Shown piece by piece: positions 1 through 11,520 of a DNA stretch of 64,000 bases. The stretch comes from Larix kaempferi (taxonomy: Eukaryota > Streptophyta > Pinopsida > Pinales > Pinaceae), in contig BSBM01002121.1 in the NCBI GenBank assembly GCA_027924585.1, positions 496,001 through 560,000 of the forward strand. The letters are read 5' to 3'. Position numbers and translations under genes: made by a program. Positions within the stretch are counted from its first letter, which is position 1. Each line of letters begins with the position of its first letter. The notes under the pieces are model-generated. The model did no database searches and was not told where the DNA came from. It saw only the letters and a list, made by a program, of their open reading frames with translations.

Positions 1-173
1 TAGTTTCCGCATGCCTTTGGAAATAAGAAAAGCTTACTTCCCCCGTTTTTTAAAATCACAGCTTCTAGAAGGTTTACATGATTTCGTAAAAAACACGAGT
101 TTTTAGAAAATGTGTTTTATTTCATAAACGGAATCAACAAAGTATGCACATTCTACGTCATAACGACTTTCTA

Positions 174-346
174 TAGTTTGCGCATGCGTCCGGAAATAAG
201 AAAAGCTTACTCCCCCCGTTTTTTAAAATCACAACTTCTAGAAGGTTTACATGATTTCTTAAAAAACACAAGTTTTTAGAAAATGTGTTTTATTTCATAA
301 ATGGAATCAACAAAGTATGCACATTCTACGTCATAACGACTTTCTA
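174..346. repeat. Representative 173-bp satellite monomer
   Basis: One canonical monomer, phased on TAGTTT. Useful internal landmarks by monomer position are CGCATGCG 8-15, TCCGGA 16-21, AAGCTT 30-35, TTCTAGAA 63-70, a 6-bp inverted repeat AAAAAC/GTTTTT around a 4-nt loop at 89-104, ACGTCA 155-160, and the retrotransposon target TGCAC at 145-149. The phase is my choice; the biological start is unknown. Confidence 0.9.
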
Positions 347-864
347 TAGTTTGTGCATGCCTTTGGAAATAAGAAAAGCTTACTTCCCCCGTTTTTTAAA
401 ATCACGGCTTCTAGAAGGTTTACATGATTTCGTAAAAAACACGAGTTTTTAGAAAATGTGTTTTATTTCATAAATGGAATCAACAAAGTATGCACATTCT
501 ACGTCATAACGACTTTCTATAGTTTGCGCATGCGTCCGGAAATAAGAAAAGCTTACTTCCCCCGTTTTTTAAAATCACAGCTTCTAGAAGGTTTACATGA
601 TTTCTTAAAAAACACGAGTGTTTAGAAAATGTGTTTTATTTCATAAATGGAATCTACAAAGTATGCACATTCTACGTCATAACGACTTTCTATAGTTTGT
701 GCATGCATCCGGAAATAATAAAAGATTACATCCCCCGTTTTTTAAAATCACAGATTCTAGAAGGTTTACATGATTTAAAAAAAAAAAAAAGTTTTAGAAA
801 ATGTGTTTTATTTCACAAATGGAATCTACAAAGTATGCACATTCTACATCATAACGACTTTCTA

Positions 865-985
865 TAGTTTGCGCATGCATCCGGTTTACATGATTTCGTA
901 AAAAACATGAGTTTTTAGAAAATGTGTTTTATTTCATAAATGGAATCAACAAAGTATGCACATTCTACGTCATAAAGACTTTCTA
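865..985. repeat. Truncated 121-bp monomer
   Basis: TAGTTT starts at 865 and next at 986, so 52 bp are missing. The break joins CATCCGG to TTTACATG, with a shared GG at the junction. The same deletion recurs in the copy at 7902-8022, so it predates that duplication. Confidence 0.9.
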
Positions 986-3900
986 TAGTTTGCGAATGCG
1001 TTTGGAAATAAGAAAAGCTTACTTCCCTCGTTTTTTAAAATCACAGCTTCTAGAAGGTTTACATGATTTCTTAAAAAACACGAGTTTTTAGAAAATGTGT
1101 TTTATTTGATAAATGGAATCAAGAAAACATGCACATTCTACGTCATAACGACATTCAATAGTTTGTGCATGCGTCCGGAAATAAGAAAAGCTTACTTCCC
1201 CCGTTTTTTAAAATCACAGCTTCTAGAAGGTTTACATGATTTCGTAAAAAACATGAGTTTTTAGAAAATGTGTTTTAATTCATAAATGGAATCAACAAAG
1301 TATGCACATTCTACGTCATAACGACTTTCTATAGTTTGCGCATGCGTTTGGAAATAAGAAAAGCTTACTTCCCCCGTTTTTTAAAATCACAGCTTCTAGA
1401 AGGTTTACATGATTTGTTAAAAAACACGAGTTTTTAGAAAATGTGTTATATTTCATAAATGGAATCAACAAAGTATGCACATTCTACGTCATAACGACTT
1501 TCTATAGTTTGCGCATGCGTCCGGAAATAAGAAAAGCTTACTTCCACCGTTTTTTAAAATAATAGATTCTAGAAGGTTTACACGATTTCGTAAAAAACAC
1601 GAGTTTTTAGAAAATGTGTTTTATTTCATAAATGGAATCTACAAAGTATGCACATTCTACGTCATAACGACTTTCTATAGTTTGCGCATGCGTCCGGAAA
1701 TAAGAAAAGCTTACTTCCCCCGTTTTTTAAAATCACAGCTTCTAGAAGGTTTACATGATTTGGTAAAAAACATGAGTTTTTAGAAAATGTGTTTTATTTC
1801 ATAAATGGAATCAACAAAGTATGCACATTCTACGTCATAACGACTTTCTATAGTTTGCGCATGCGTTTGGAAATAAGAAAAGCTTACTTCCCCCGTTTTT
1901 TAAAATCACAGCTTCTAGAAGGTTTACATGATTTCTTAAAAAGCACGAGTCTTTAGAAAATGTGTTTTATTTCATAAACGGAATCAACAAAGTATGCACA
2001 TTCTACGTCATAAAGACTTTCTATAGTTTGCGCATGCGTTTGGAAATAAGAAAAGCTTACTTCCCTCGTTTTTTAAAATCACAGCTTCTAGAAGGTTTAC
2101 ATGATTTCTTAAAAAACACGAGTTTTTAGAAAATGTGTTTTATTTGATAAATGGAATCAATAAAACATGCACATTCTACGTCATAACGACTTTCTATAGT
2201 TTTTGCATGCGTCCGGAAATAAGAAAAGCTTACTTCCCCCGTTTTTTAAAATCACAGCTTCTAGAAGGTTTACATGATTTCGTAAAAAACATGAGTTTTT
2301 AGAAAATGTGTTTTATTTCATAAATGGAATCAACAAAGTATGCACATTCTATGTCATAACGACTTTCTATAGTTTGCGCATGCGTTTGGAAATAAGAAAA
2401 GCTTACTTCCCCGTTTTTTAAAATCACAGCTTCTAGAAGGTTTACATGATTTGTTAAAAAACACGAGTTTTTAGAAAATGTGTTTTATTTCATAAATGGA
2501 ATTAACAAAGTATGCACATTCTACGTCATAACGACTTTCTATAGTTTGCGCATGCGTCCGGAAATAAGAAAAGCTTACTTCCACCGTTTTTTAAAATAAT
2601 AGATTCTAGAAGGTTTACATGATTTCGTAAAAAACACGAGTTTTTAGAAAATGTGTTTTATTTCATAAATGGAATCTACAAAGTATGCACATTCTACGTC
2701 ATAACGACTTTCTATAGTTTGCGCATGCGTCCGGAAATAAGAAAAGCTTACTTCCCCCGTTTTTTAAAATCACAGCTTCTAGAAGGTTTACATGATTTGG
2801 TAAAAAACATGAGTTTTTAGAAAATGTGTTTTATTTCATAAATGGAATCAACAAAGTATGCACATTCTACGTCATAACGAATTTCTATAATTTGCGCATG
2901 CGTTTGGAAATAAGAAAAGCTTACTTCCCCCGTTTTTTAAAATCACAGCTTCTAGAAGGTTTACATGATTTCTTAAAAAGCACGAGTCTTTAGAAAATGT
3001 GTTTTATTTCATAAACGGAATCAACAAAGTATGCACATTCTACATCATAACGACTTTCTATAGTTTGCGCATGCGTCCGGAAATAAGAAAAGCTTACTTC
3101 CCCCGTTTTTTAAAATCACAGCTTCTAGAAGGTTTACATGATTTCGTAAAAAACACGAGTTTTTAGAAAATGTGTTTTATTTCATAAATGGAATCAACAA
3201 AGTGTGCACATTCTACGTCATAACGACTTTCTATAGTTTGCGCATGCGTTTGGAAATAAGAAAAGCTTACTTCCCCCGTTTTTTAAAATCACAGCTTCTA
3301 GAAGGTTTACATGATTTCTTAAAAAACACGAGTTTTTAGAAAATGTGTTTTATTTCCTAAATGGAATCAACAAAGTATGCACATTCTACGTCATAACGAC
3401 TTTCTATAGTTTGTGCATGCTTTTGTAAATAAGAAAAGCTTATACCCCCATTTTTTAAAATCACAGCTTCTAGAAGGTTTACATGATTTCGTATAAAACA
3501 CGAGTTTTTAGAAAATGTGTTTTATTTCATAAATGGAATCAACAAAGTGTGCACATTCTACGTCATAACGACTTTCTATAGTTTGCGCATGCGTCCGGAA
3601 ATAAGAAAAGCTTACTTCCCCCATTTTTTAAAATCACAGCTTCTAGAAGGTTTACATGATTTCTTAAAAAACACGAGTTTTTAGAAAATGTGTTTTATTT
3701 CATAAATGGAATCAACAAAGTATGCACATTCTACGTCATAACGACTTTCTATAGTTTGTGCATGCCTTTGGAAATAAGAAAAGCTTACTTCCCCCGTTTT
3801 TTAAAATCACGGCTTCTAGAAGGTTTACATGATTTCGTAAAAAACACGACTTTTTAGAAAATGTGTTTTATTTCATAAATGGAATCAACAAAGTATGCAC

Positions 3901-4789
3901 ATTCTACGTCATAACGACTTTCTCTAGTTTGCGCATGCGTCCGGAAATAAGAAAAGGTTACTTCCCCCATTTTTTAAAATCACAGCTTCTAGAAGGTTTA
4001 CATGATTTCTTAAAAAATACGAGTTTTTAGAAAATGTGTTTTATTTCATAAATGGAATCAACAAAGTATGCACATTCTACGTCATAACGACTTTCTATAG
4101 TTTGTGCATGCCTTTGGAAATAAGAAAAGCTTACTTCCCCCGTTTTTTAAAATCACGGCTTCTAGAAGGTTTACATGATTTCGTAAAAAACACGACTTTT
4201 TAGAAAATGTGTTTTATTTCATAAATGGAATCTACAAAGTATGCACATTCTATGTCATAACGACTTTCTATAGTTTGCGCATGCATCCGGAAATAAGAAA
4301 AGCTTACTTCCCCCGTTTTTTAAAATCACAGCTTCCAGAAGGTTTACATGATTTCTTAAAAAATACGAGTTTTAAAAAAATGTGTTTTATTATATAAATG
4401 GAATCTACAAAGTATGCACATTCTACGTCATAACGACTTTCTATAGTTTGCGCATGCATCCGGAAATAAGAAAAGCTTACTTCCCCCGTTTTTTAAAATC
4501 ACAGCTTCTAGAAGATTTACATGATTTCTTAAAAAACACGAGTTTTTAGAAAATGTGTTTTATTTCATAAATGGAATCAACAAAGTATGCACATTCTACG
4601 TCATAAGGACTTTCTATAGTTTGCGCATGCGTCCGGAAATAAGAAAAGCTTACTTCCCCCATTTTTTAAAATCACAGCTTCTAGAAGGTTTACATGATTT
4701 CTTAAAAAACACGAGTTTTTAGAAAATGTGTTTTATTTCATAAATGGAATCTACAGAGTATGCACATTCTATGTCATAACAACTTTCTA

Positions 4790-7036
4790 TAGTTTCCGCA
4801 TGCCTTTGGAAATAAGAAAAGTTTACTTCCCCCGTTTTTTAAAATCACAGCTTCTAGAAGGTTTACATGATTTCGTAAAAAATACGAGTTTTTAGATATG
4901 TGTTTTATTTCATAAACGGAATCAACAAAGTATGCACATTCTACGTCATAACGACTTTCTATAGTTTGCGCATGCGTCCGGAAATAAGAAAAGCTTACTC
5001 CCCCCGTTTTTTAAAATCACAACTTCTAGAAGGTTTACATGATTTCTTAAAAAACACGAGTTTTTAGAAAATTTGTTTTATTTCATAAATGGAATCAACA
5101 AAGTATGCACATTCTACGTCATAACGACTTTCTATAGTTTGCGCATGCGTCCGGAAATAAGAAAAGCTTACTCCCCCCGTTTTTTAAAATCACAACTTCT
5201 AGAAGGTTTACATGATTTCTTAAAAAACACGAGTTTTTAGAAAATGTGTTTTATTTCATAAATGGAATCAACAAAGTATGCACATTCTACGTCATAACGA
5301 CTTTCTATAGTTTGTGCATGCCTTTGGAAATAAGAAAAGCTTACTTCCCCCGTTTTTTAAAATCACGGCTTCTAGAAGGTTTACATGATTTCGTAAAAAA
5401 CACGAGTTTTTAGAAAATGTGTTTTATTTCATAAATGGAATCAACAAAGTATGCACATTCTACGTCATAACGACTTTCTATAGTTTGCGCATGCGTCCGG
5501 AAATAAGAAAAGCTTACTTCCCCCGTTTTTTAAAATCACAGCTTTTAGAAGGTTTACATGATTTCTTAAAAAACACGAGTGTTTAGAAAATGTGTTTTAT
5601 TTCATAAATGGAATCTACAAAGTATGCACATTCTACGTCATAACGACTTTCTATAGTTTGTGCATGCGTCCGGAAATAATAAAAGATTACATCCCCCGTT
5701 TTTTAAAATCACAGATTCTAGAAGGTTTACATGATTTAAAAAAAAAAAAAAGTTTTAGAAAATGTGTTTTATTTCATAAATGGAATCTACAAAGTATGCA
5801 CATTCTACATCATAACGACTTTCTATAGTTTGCGCATGCATCCGGAAATAAGAAAAGCTTACTTCCCCCGTTTTTTAAAATCACAGCTTCTAGAAGGTTT
5901 ACATGATTTGGTAAAAAACATGAGTTTTTAGAAAATGTGTTTTATTTCATAAATGGAATCAACAAAGTATGCACATGCTACGTCATAACGACTTTCTATA
6001 GTTTACGCATGCGTGCGGAAATAAGAAAAGCTTACTTCCCCCATTTTTTAAAATCACAGCTTCTAGAAGGTTTACATGATTTCTTAAAAAACACAAGTTT
6101 TTAGAAAATGTGTTTTATTTCCTAAATGGAATCAACAAAGTATGCACATTCTACGTCATAACGACTTTCTATAGTTTGCGCATGCTTTTGTAAATAAGAA
6201 AAGCTTACTTCCCCCATTTTTTAAAATCACAGCTTCTAGAAGGTTTACATGATTTCGTATAAAACACGAGTTTTTAGAAAATGTGTTTTATTTCATAAAT
6301 GGAATCAACAAAGTATGCACATTCTACGTCATAACGACTTTCTATAGTTTGCGCATGCGTCCGGAAATAAGAAAAGCTTACTTCCCCCGTTTTTTAAAAT
6401 CACAGCTTCTAGAAGGTTTACATGATTTCGTAAAAAACATGAGTTTTTAGAAAATGTGTTTTATTTCATAAATGGAATCTACAAAGTATGCACATTTTAT
6501 GTCATAACGACTTTCTATAGTTTGCGCATGCATCCGGAAATAAGAAAAGCTTACTTCCCCCGTTTTTTAAAATCACAGCTTCCAGAAGGTTTACATGATT
6601 TCTTAAAAAATACGATTTTTTAAAAAATGTGTTTTATTATATAAATGGAATCTACAAAGTATGCACATTCTACGTCATAACGACTTTCTATAGTTTGCGC
6701 ATGCATCCGGAAATAAGAAAAGCTTACTTCCCCCGTTTTTTAAAATCACAGCTTCTAGAAGGTTTACATGATTTCTTAAAAAACACGAGTTTTTAGCAAA
6801 TGTGTTTTATTTCATAAATGGAATCAACAAACTATGCACATTCTACGTCATAAGGACTTTCTATAGTTTGCGCATGCGTCCGGAAATAAGAAAAGCTTAC
6901 TTCCCCCATTTTTTAAAATCACAGCTTCTAGAAGGTTTACATGATTTCTTAAAAAACACGAGTTTTTAGAAAATGTGTTTTATTTTATAAATGGAATCTA
7001 CAGAGTATGCACATTCTATGTCATAACGACTTTCTA
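4790..7036. repeat. Partial satellite duplication (13 monomers)
   Basis: This 2247-bp block starts with the same rare TTTCCGCATGCCTTTGG monomer as positions 1 and 7037. Its first ~0.85 kb follows 1-860, including the poly-A monomer near 5735-5755. It then departs: the monomer that is deleted at 865 is full length here. It later picks up markers seen at 3.4-4.6 kb (TTTTGTAAATAAG, TTATTATATAAATGG, CATAAGGAC). It is therefore a composite or internally deleted relative of the larger unit. Confidence 0.75.
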
Positions 7037-10000
7037 TAGTTTCCGCATGCCTTTGGAAATAAGAAAAGCTTACTTCCCCCGTTTTTTAAAATCACAGCTT
7101 CTAGAAGGTTTACATGATTTCGTAAAAAAACACGAGTTTTTAGAAAATGTGTTTTATTTCATAAACGGAATCAACAAAGTATGCACATTCTACGTCATAA
7201 CGACTTTCTATAGTTTGCGCATGCGTCCGGAAATAAGAAAAGCTTACTCCCCCCGTTTTTTAAAATCACAACTTCTAGAAGGTTTACATGATTTCTTAAA
7301 AAACACAAGTTTTTAGAAAATGTGTTTTATTTCATAAATGGAATCAACAAAGTATGCACATTCTACGTCATAACGACTTTCTATAGTTTGTGCATGCCTT
7401 TGGAAATAAGAAAAGCTTACTTCCCCCGTTTTTTAAAATCACGGCTTCTAGAAGGTTTACATGATTTCGTAAAAAACACGAGTTTTTAGAAAATGTGTTT
7501 TATTTCATAAATAGAATCAACAAAGTATGCACATTCTACGTCATAACGACTTTCTATAGTTTGCGCATGCGTCCGGAAATAAGAAAAGCTTACTTCCCCC
7601 GTTTTTTAAAATCACAGCTTCTAGAAGGTTTACATGATTTCTTAAAAAACACGAGTGTTTAGAAAATGTGTTTTATTTCATAAATGGAATCTACAAAGTA
7701 TGCACATTCTACGTCATAACGACTTTCTATAGTTTGTGCATGCATCCGTAAATAATAAAAGATTACATCCCCCGTTTTTTAAAATCACAGATTCTAGAAG
7801 GTTTACATGATTTAAAAAAAAAAAAAAGTTTTAGAAAATGTGTTTTATTTCACAAATGGAATCTACAAAGTATGCACATTCTACATCATAACGACTTTCT
7901 ATAGTTTGCGCATGCATCCGGTTTACATGATTTCGTAAAAAACATGAGTTTTTAGAAAATGTGTTTTATTTCATAAATGGAATCAACAAAGTATGCACAT
8001 TCTACGTCATAAAGACTTTCTATAGTTTGCGAATGCGTTTGGAAATAAGAAAAGCTTACTTCCCTCGTTTTTTAAAATCACAGCTTCTAGAAGGTTTACA
8101 TGATTTCTTAAAAAACACGAGTTTTTAGAAAATGTGTTTTATTTGATAAATGGAATCAAGAAAACATGCACATTCTACGTCATAACGACATTCTATAGTT
8201 TGTGCATGCGTCCGGAAATAAGAAAAGCTTACTTCCCCCGTTTTTTAAAATCACAGCTTCTAGAAGGTTTACATGATTTCGTAAAAAACATGAGTTTTTA
8301 GAAAATGTGTTTTAATTCATAAATGGAATCAACAAAGTATGCACATTCTACGTCATAACGACTTTCTATAGTTTGCGCATGCGTTTGGAAATAAGAAAAG
8401 CTTACTTCCCCCGTTTTTTAAAATCACAGCTTCTAGAAGGTTTACATGATTTGTTAAAAAACACGAGTTTTTAGAAAATGTGTTTTATTTCATAAATGGA
8501 ATCAACAAAGTATGCACATTCTACGTCATAACGACTTTCTATAGTTTGCGCATGCGTCCGGAAATAAGAAAAGCTTACTTCCCCCGTTTTTTAAAATCAC
8601 AGCTTCTAGAAGGTTTACATGATTTGGTAAAAAACATGAGTTTTTAGAAAATGTGTTTTATTTCATAAATGGAATCAACAAAGTATGCACATTCTACGTC
8701 ATAACGACTTTCTATAGTTTGCGCATGCGTTTGGAATTAAGAAAAGCTTACTTCCCCCGTTTTTTAAAATCACAGCTTCTAGAAGGTTTACATGATTTCT
8801 TAAAAAGCACGAGTCTTTAGAAAATGTGTTTTATTTCATAAACGGAATCAACAAAGTATGCACATTCTACGTCATAAAGACTTTCTATAGTTTGCGCATG
8901 CGTTTGGAAATAAGAAAAGCTTACTTCCCTCGTTTTTTAAAATCACAGCTTCTAGAAGGTTTACATGATTTCTTAAAAAACACGAGTTTTTAGAAAATGT
9001 GTTTTATTTGATAAATGGAATCAATAAAACATGCACATTCTACGTCATAACGACTTTCTATAGTTTTTGCATGCGTCCGGAAATAAGAAAAGCTTACTTC
9101 CCCCGTTTTTTAAAATCACAGCTTCTAGAAGGTTTACATGATTTCGTAAAAAACATGAGTTTTTAGAAAATGTGTTTTATTTCATAAATGGAATCAACAA
9201 AGTATGCACATTCTATGTCATAACGACTTTCTATAGTTTGCGCATGCGTTTGGAAATAAGAAAAGCTTACTTCCCCGTTTTTTAAAATCACAGCTTCTAG
9301 AAGGTTTACATGATTTGTTAAAAAACACGAGTTTTTAGAAAATGTGTTTTATTTCATAAATGGAATTAACAAAGTATGCACATTCTACGTCATAACGACT
9401 TTCTATAGTTTGCGCATGCGTCCGGAAATAAGAAAAGCTTACTTCCACCGTTTTTTAAAATAATAGATTCTAGAAGGTTTACATGATTTCGTAAAAAACA
9501 CGAGTTTTTAGAAAATGTGTTTTATTTCATAAATGGAATCTACAAAGTATGCACATTCTACGTCATAACGACTTTCTATAGTTTGCGCATGCGTCCGGAA
9601 ATAAGAAAAGCTTACTTCCCCCGTTTTTTAAAATCACAGCTTCTAGAAGGTTTACATGATTTGGTAAAAAACATGAGTTTTTAGAAAATGTGTTTTATTT
9701 CATAAATGGAATCAACAAAGTATGCACATTCTACGTCATAACGAATTTCTATAATTTGCGCATGCGTTTGGAAATAAGAAAAGCTTACTTCCCCCGTTTT
9801 TTAAAATCACAGCTTCTAGAAGGTTTACATGATTTCTTAAAAAGCACGAGTCTTTAGAAAATGTGTTTTATTTCATAAACGGAATCAACAAAGTATGCAC
9901 ATTCTACATCATAACGACTTTCTATAGTTTGCGCATGCGTCCGGAAATAAGAAAAGCTTACTTCCCCCGTTTTTTAAAATCACAGCTTCTAGAAGGTTTA

Positions 10001-11520
10001 CATGATTTCGTAAAAAACACGAGTTTTTAGAAAATGTGTTTTATTTCATAAATGGAATCAACAAAGTGTGCACATTCTACGTCATAACAACTTTCTATAG
10101 TTTGCGCATGCGTTTGGAAATAAGAAAAGCTTACTTCCCCCGTTTTTTAAAATCACAGCTTCTAGAAGGTTTACATGATTTCTTAAAAAACACGAGTTTT
10201 TAGAAAATGTGTTTTATTTCCTAAATGGAATCAACAAAGTATGCACATTCTACGTCATAACGACTTTCTATAGTTTGTGCATGCTTTTGTAAATAAGAAA
10301 AGCTTATACCCCCATTTTTTAAAATCACAGCTTCTAGAAGGTTTACATGATTTCGTATCAAACACGAGTTTTTAGAAAATGTGTTTTATTTCATAAATGG
10401 AATCAACAAAGTGTGCACATTCTACGTCATAACGACTTTCTATAGTTTGCGCATGCGTCCGGAAATAAGAAAAGCTTACTTCCCCCATTTTTTAAAATCA
10501 CAGCTTCTAGAAGGTTTACATGATTTCTTAAAAAACATGAGTTTTTAGAAAATGTGTTTTATTTCATAAATGGAATCAACAAAGTATGCACATTCTACGT
10601 CATAACGACTTTCTATAGTTTGTGCATGCCTTTGGAAATAAGAAAAGCTTACTTCCCCCGTTTTTTAAAATCACGGCTTCTAGAAGGTTTACATGATTTC
10701 GTAAAAAACACGACTTTTTAGAAAATGTGTTTTATTTCATAAATGGAATCAACAAAGTATGCACATTCTACGTCATAACGACTTTCTCTAGTTTGCGCAT
10801 GCGTCCGGAAATAAGAAAAGGTTACTTCCCCCATTTTTTAAAATCACAGCTTCTAGAAGGTTTACATGATTTCTTAAAAAATACGAGGTTTTTAGAAAAT
10901 GTGTTTTATTTCATAAATGGAATCAACAAAGTATGCACATTCTACGTCATAACGACTTTCTATAGTTTGTGCATGCCTTTGGAAATAAGAAAAGCTTACT
11001 TCCCCCGTTTTTTAAAATCACGGCTTCTAGAAGGTTTACATGATTTCGTAAAAAACACGACTTTTTAGAAAATGTGTTTTATTTCATAAATGGAATCTAC
11101 AAAGTATGCACATTCTATGTCATAACGAATTTCTATAGTTTGCGCATGCATCCGGAAATAAGAAAAGCTTACTTCCCCCGTTTTTTAAAATCACAGCTTC
11201 CAGAAGGTTTACATGATTTCTTAAAAAATACGAGTTTTTAAAAAATGTGTTTTATTATATAAATGGAATCTACAAAGTATGCACATTCTACGTCATAACG
11301 ACTTTCTATAGTTTGCGCATGCATCCGGAAATAATAAAAGCTTACTTCCCCCGGTTTTTTAAAATCACAGCTTCTAGAAGATTTACATGATTTCTTAAAA
11401 AACACGAGTTTTTAGAAAATGTGTTTTATTTCATAAATGGAATCAACAAAGTATGCACATTCTACGTCATAAGGACTTTCTATAGTTTGCGCATGCGTCC
11501 GGAAATAAGAAAAGCTTACT
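7037..11520. repeat. Large satellite duplication, copy 2
   Basis: Near-copy of 1-4657, shorter by exactly one 173-bp monomer. It carries the same 52-bp-deleted monomer (from 7902), the same shortened pyrimidine run at 9265, and the same ATAATTTGCG, CTTATACCCCCA and TCTCTAGTTT variants. A few bases differ (for example GTATCAAACACG near 10355 against GTATAAAACACG near 3491). After 11520 the sequence switches to a mixture of monomers resembling 5.0 kb, 3.8 kb and 0.6 kb. Confidence 0.88.
7902..8022. repeat. Truncated 121-bp monomer, duplicate
   Basis: Identical junction and length to the truncated monomer at 865. It serves as a marker that 7037 onward is a copy of 1 onward. Confidence 0.9.

Larger units (their letters stand above)
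1..4657. repeat. Large satellite duplication, copy 1
   Basis: This 27-monomer block recurs at 7037-11520. Private markers shared in order include a 52-bp-deleted monomer at 865, GCGAATGCG at 992, a CC deletion in the pyrimidine run at 2401, ATAATTTGCG near 2888, CTTATACCCCCA near 3440, TCTCTAGTTT near 3922 and TTATTATATAAATGG near 4387. The offset is 7036-7037 up to about 1.5 kb and 6863-6864 afterwards, because copy 2 lacks one monomer present here near 1500-1700. The shared private variants mean recent duplication of a multi-kilobase block. Confidence 0.88.

Noticed and set aside
631-867. Repeated 60-113 codon open frames beginning MFYFING throughout the satellite (for example 631, 5592, 10727, 25243, 53427, 62247)
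   Set aside because: They are one frame of the 173-bp monomer. Variation falls at CpG sites regardless of codon position, there are no promoters or introns, and frames end as soon as the 173-bp period shifts phase.
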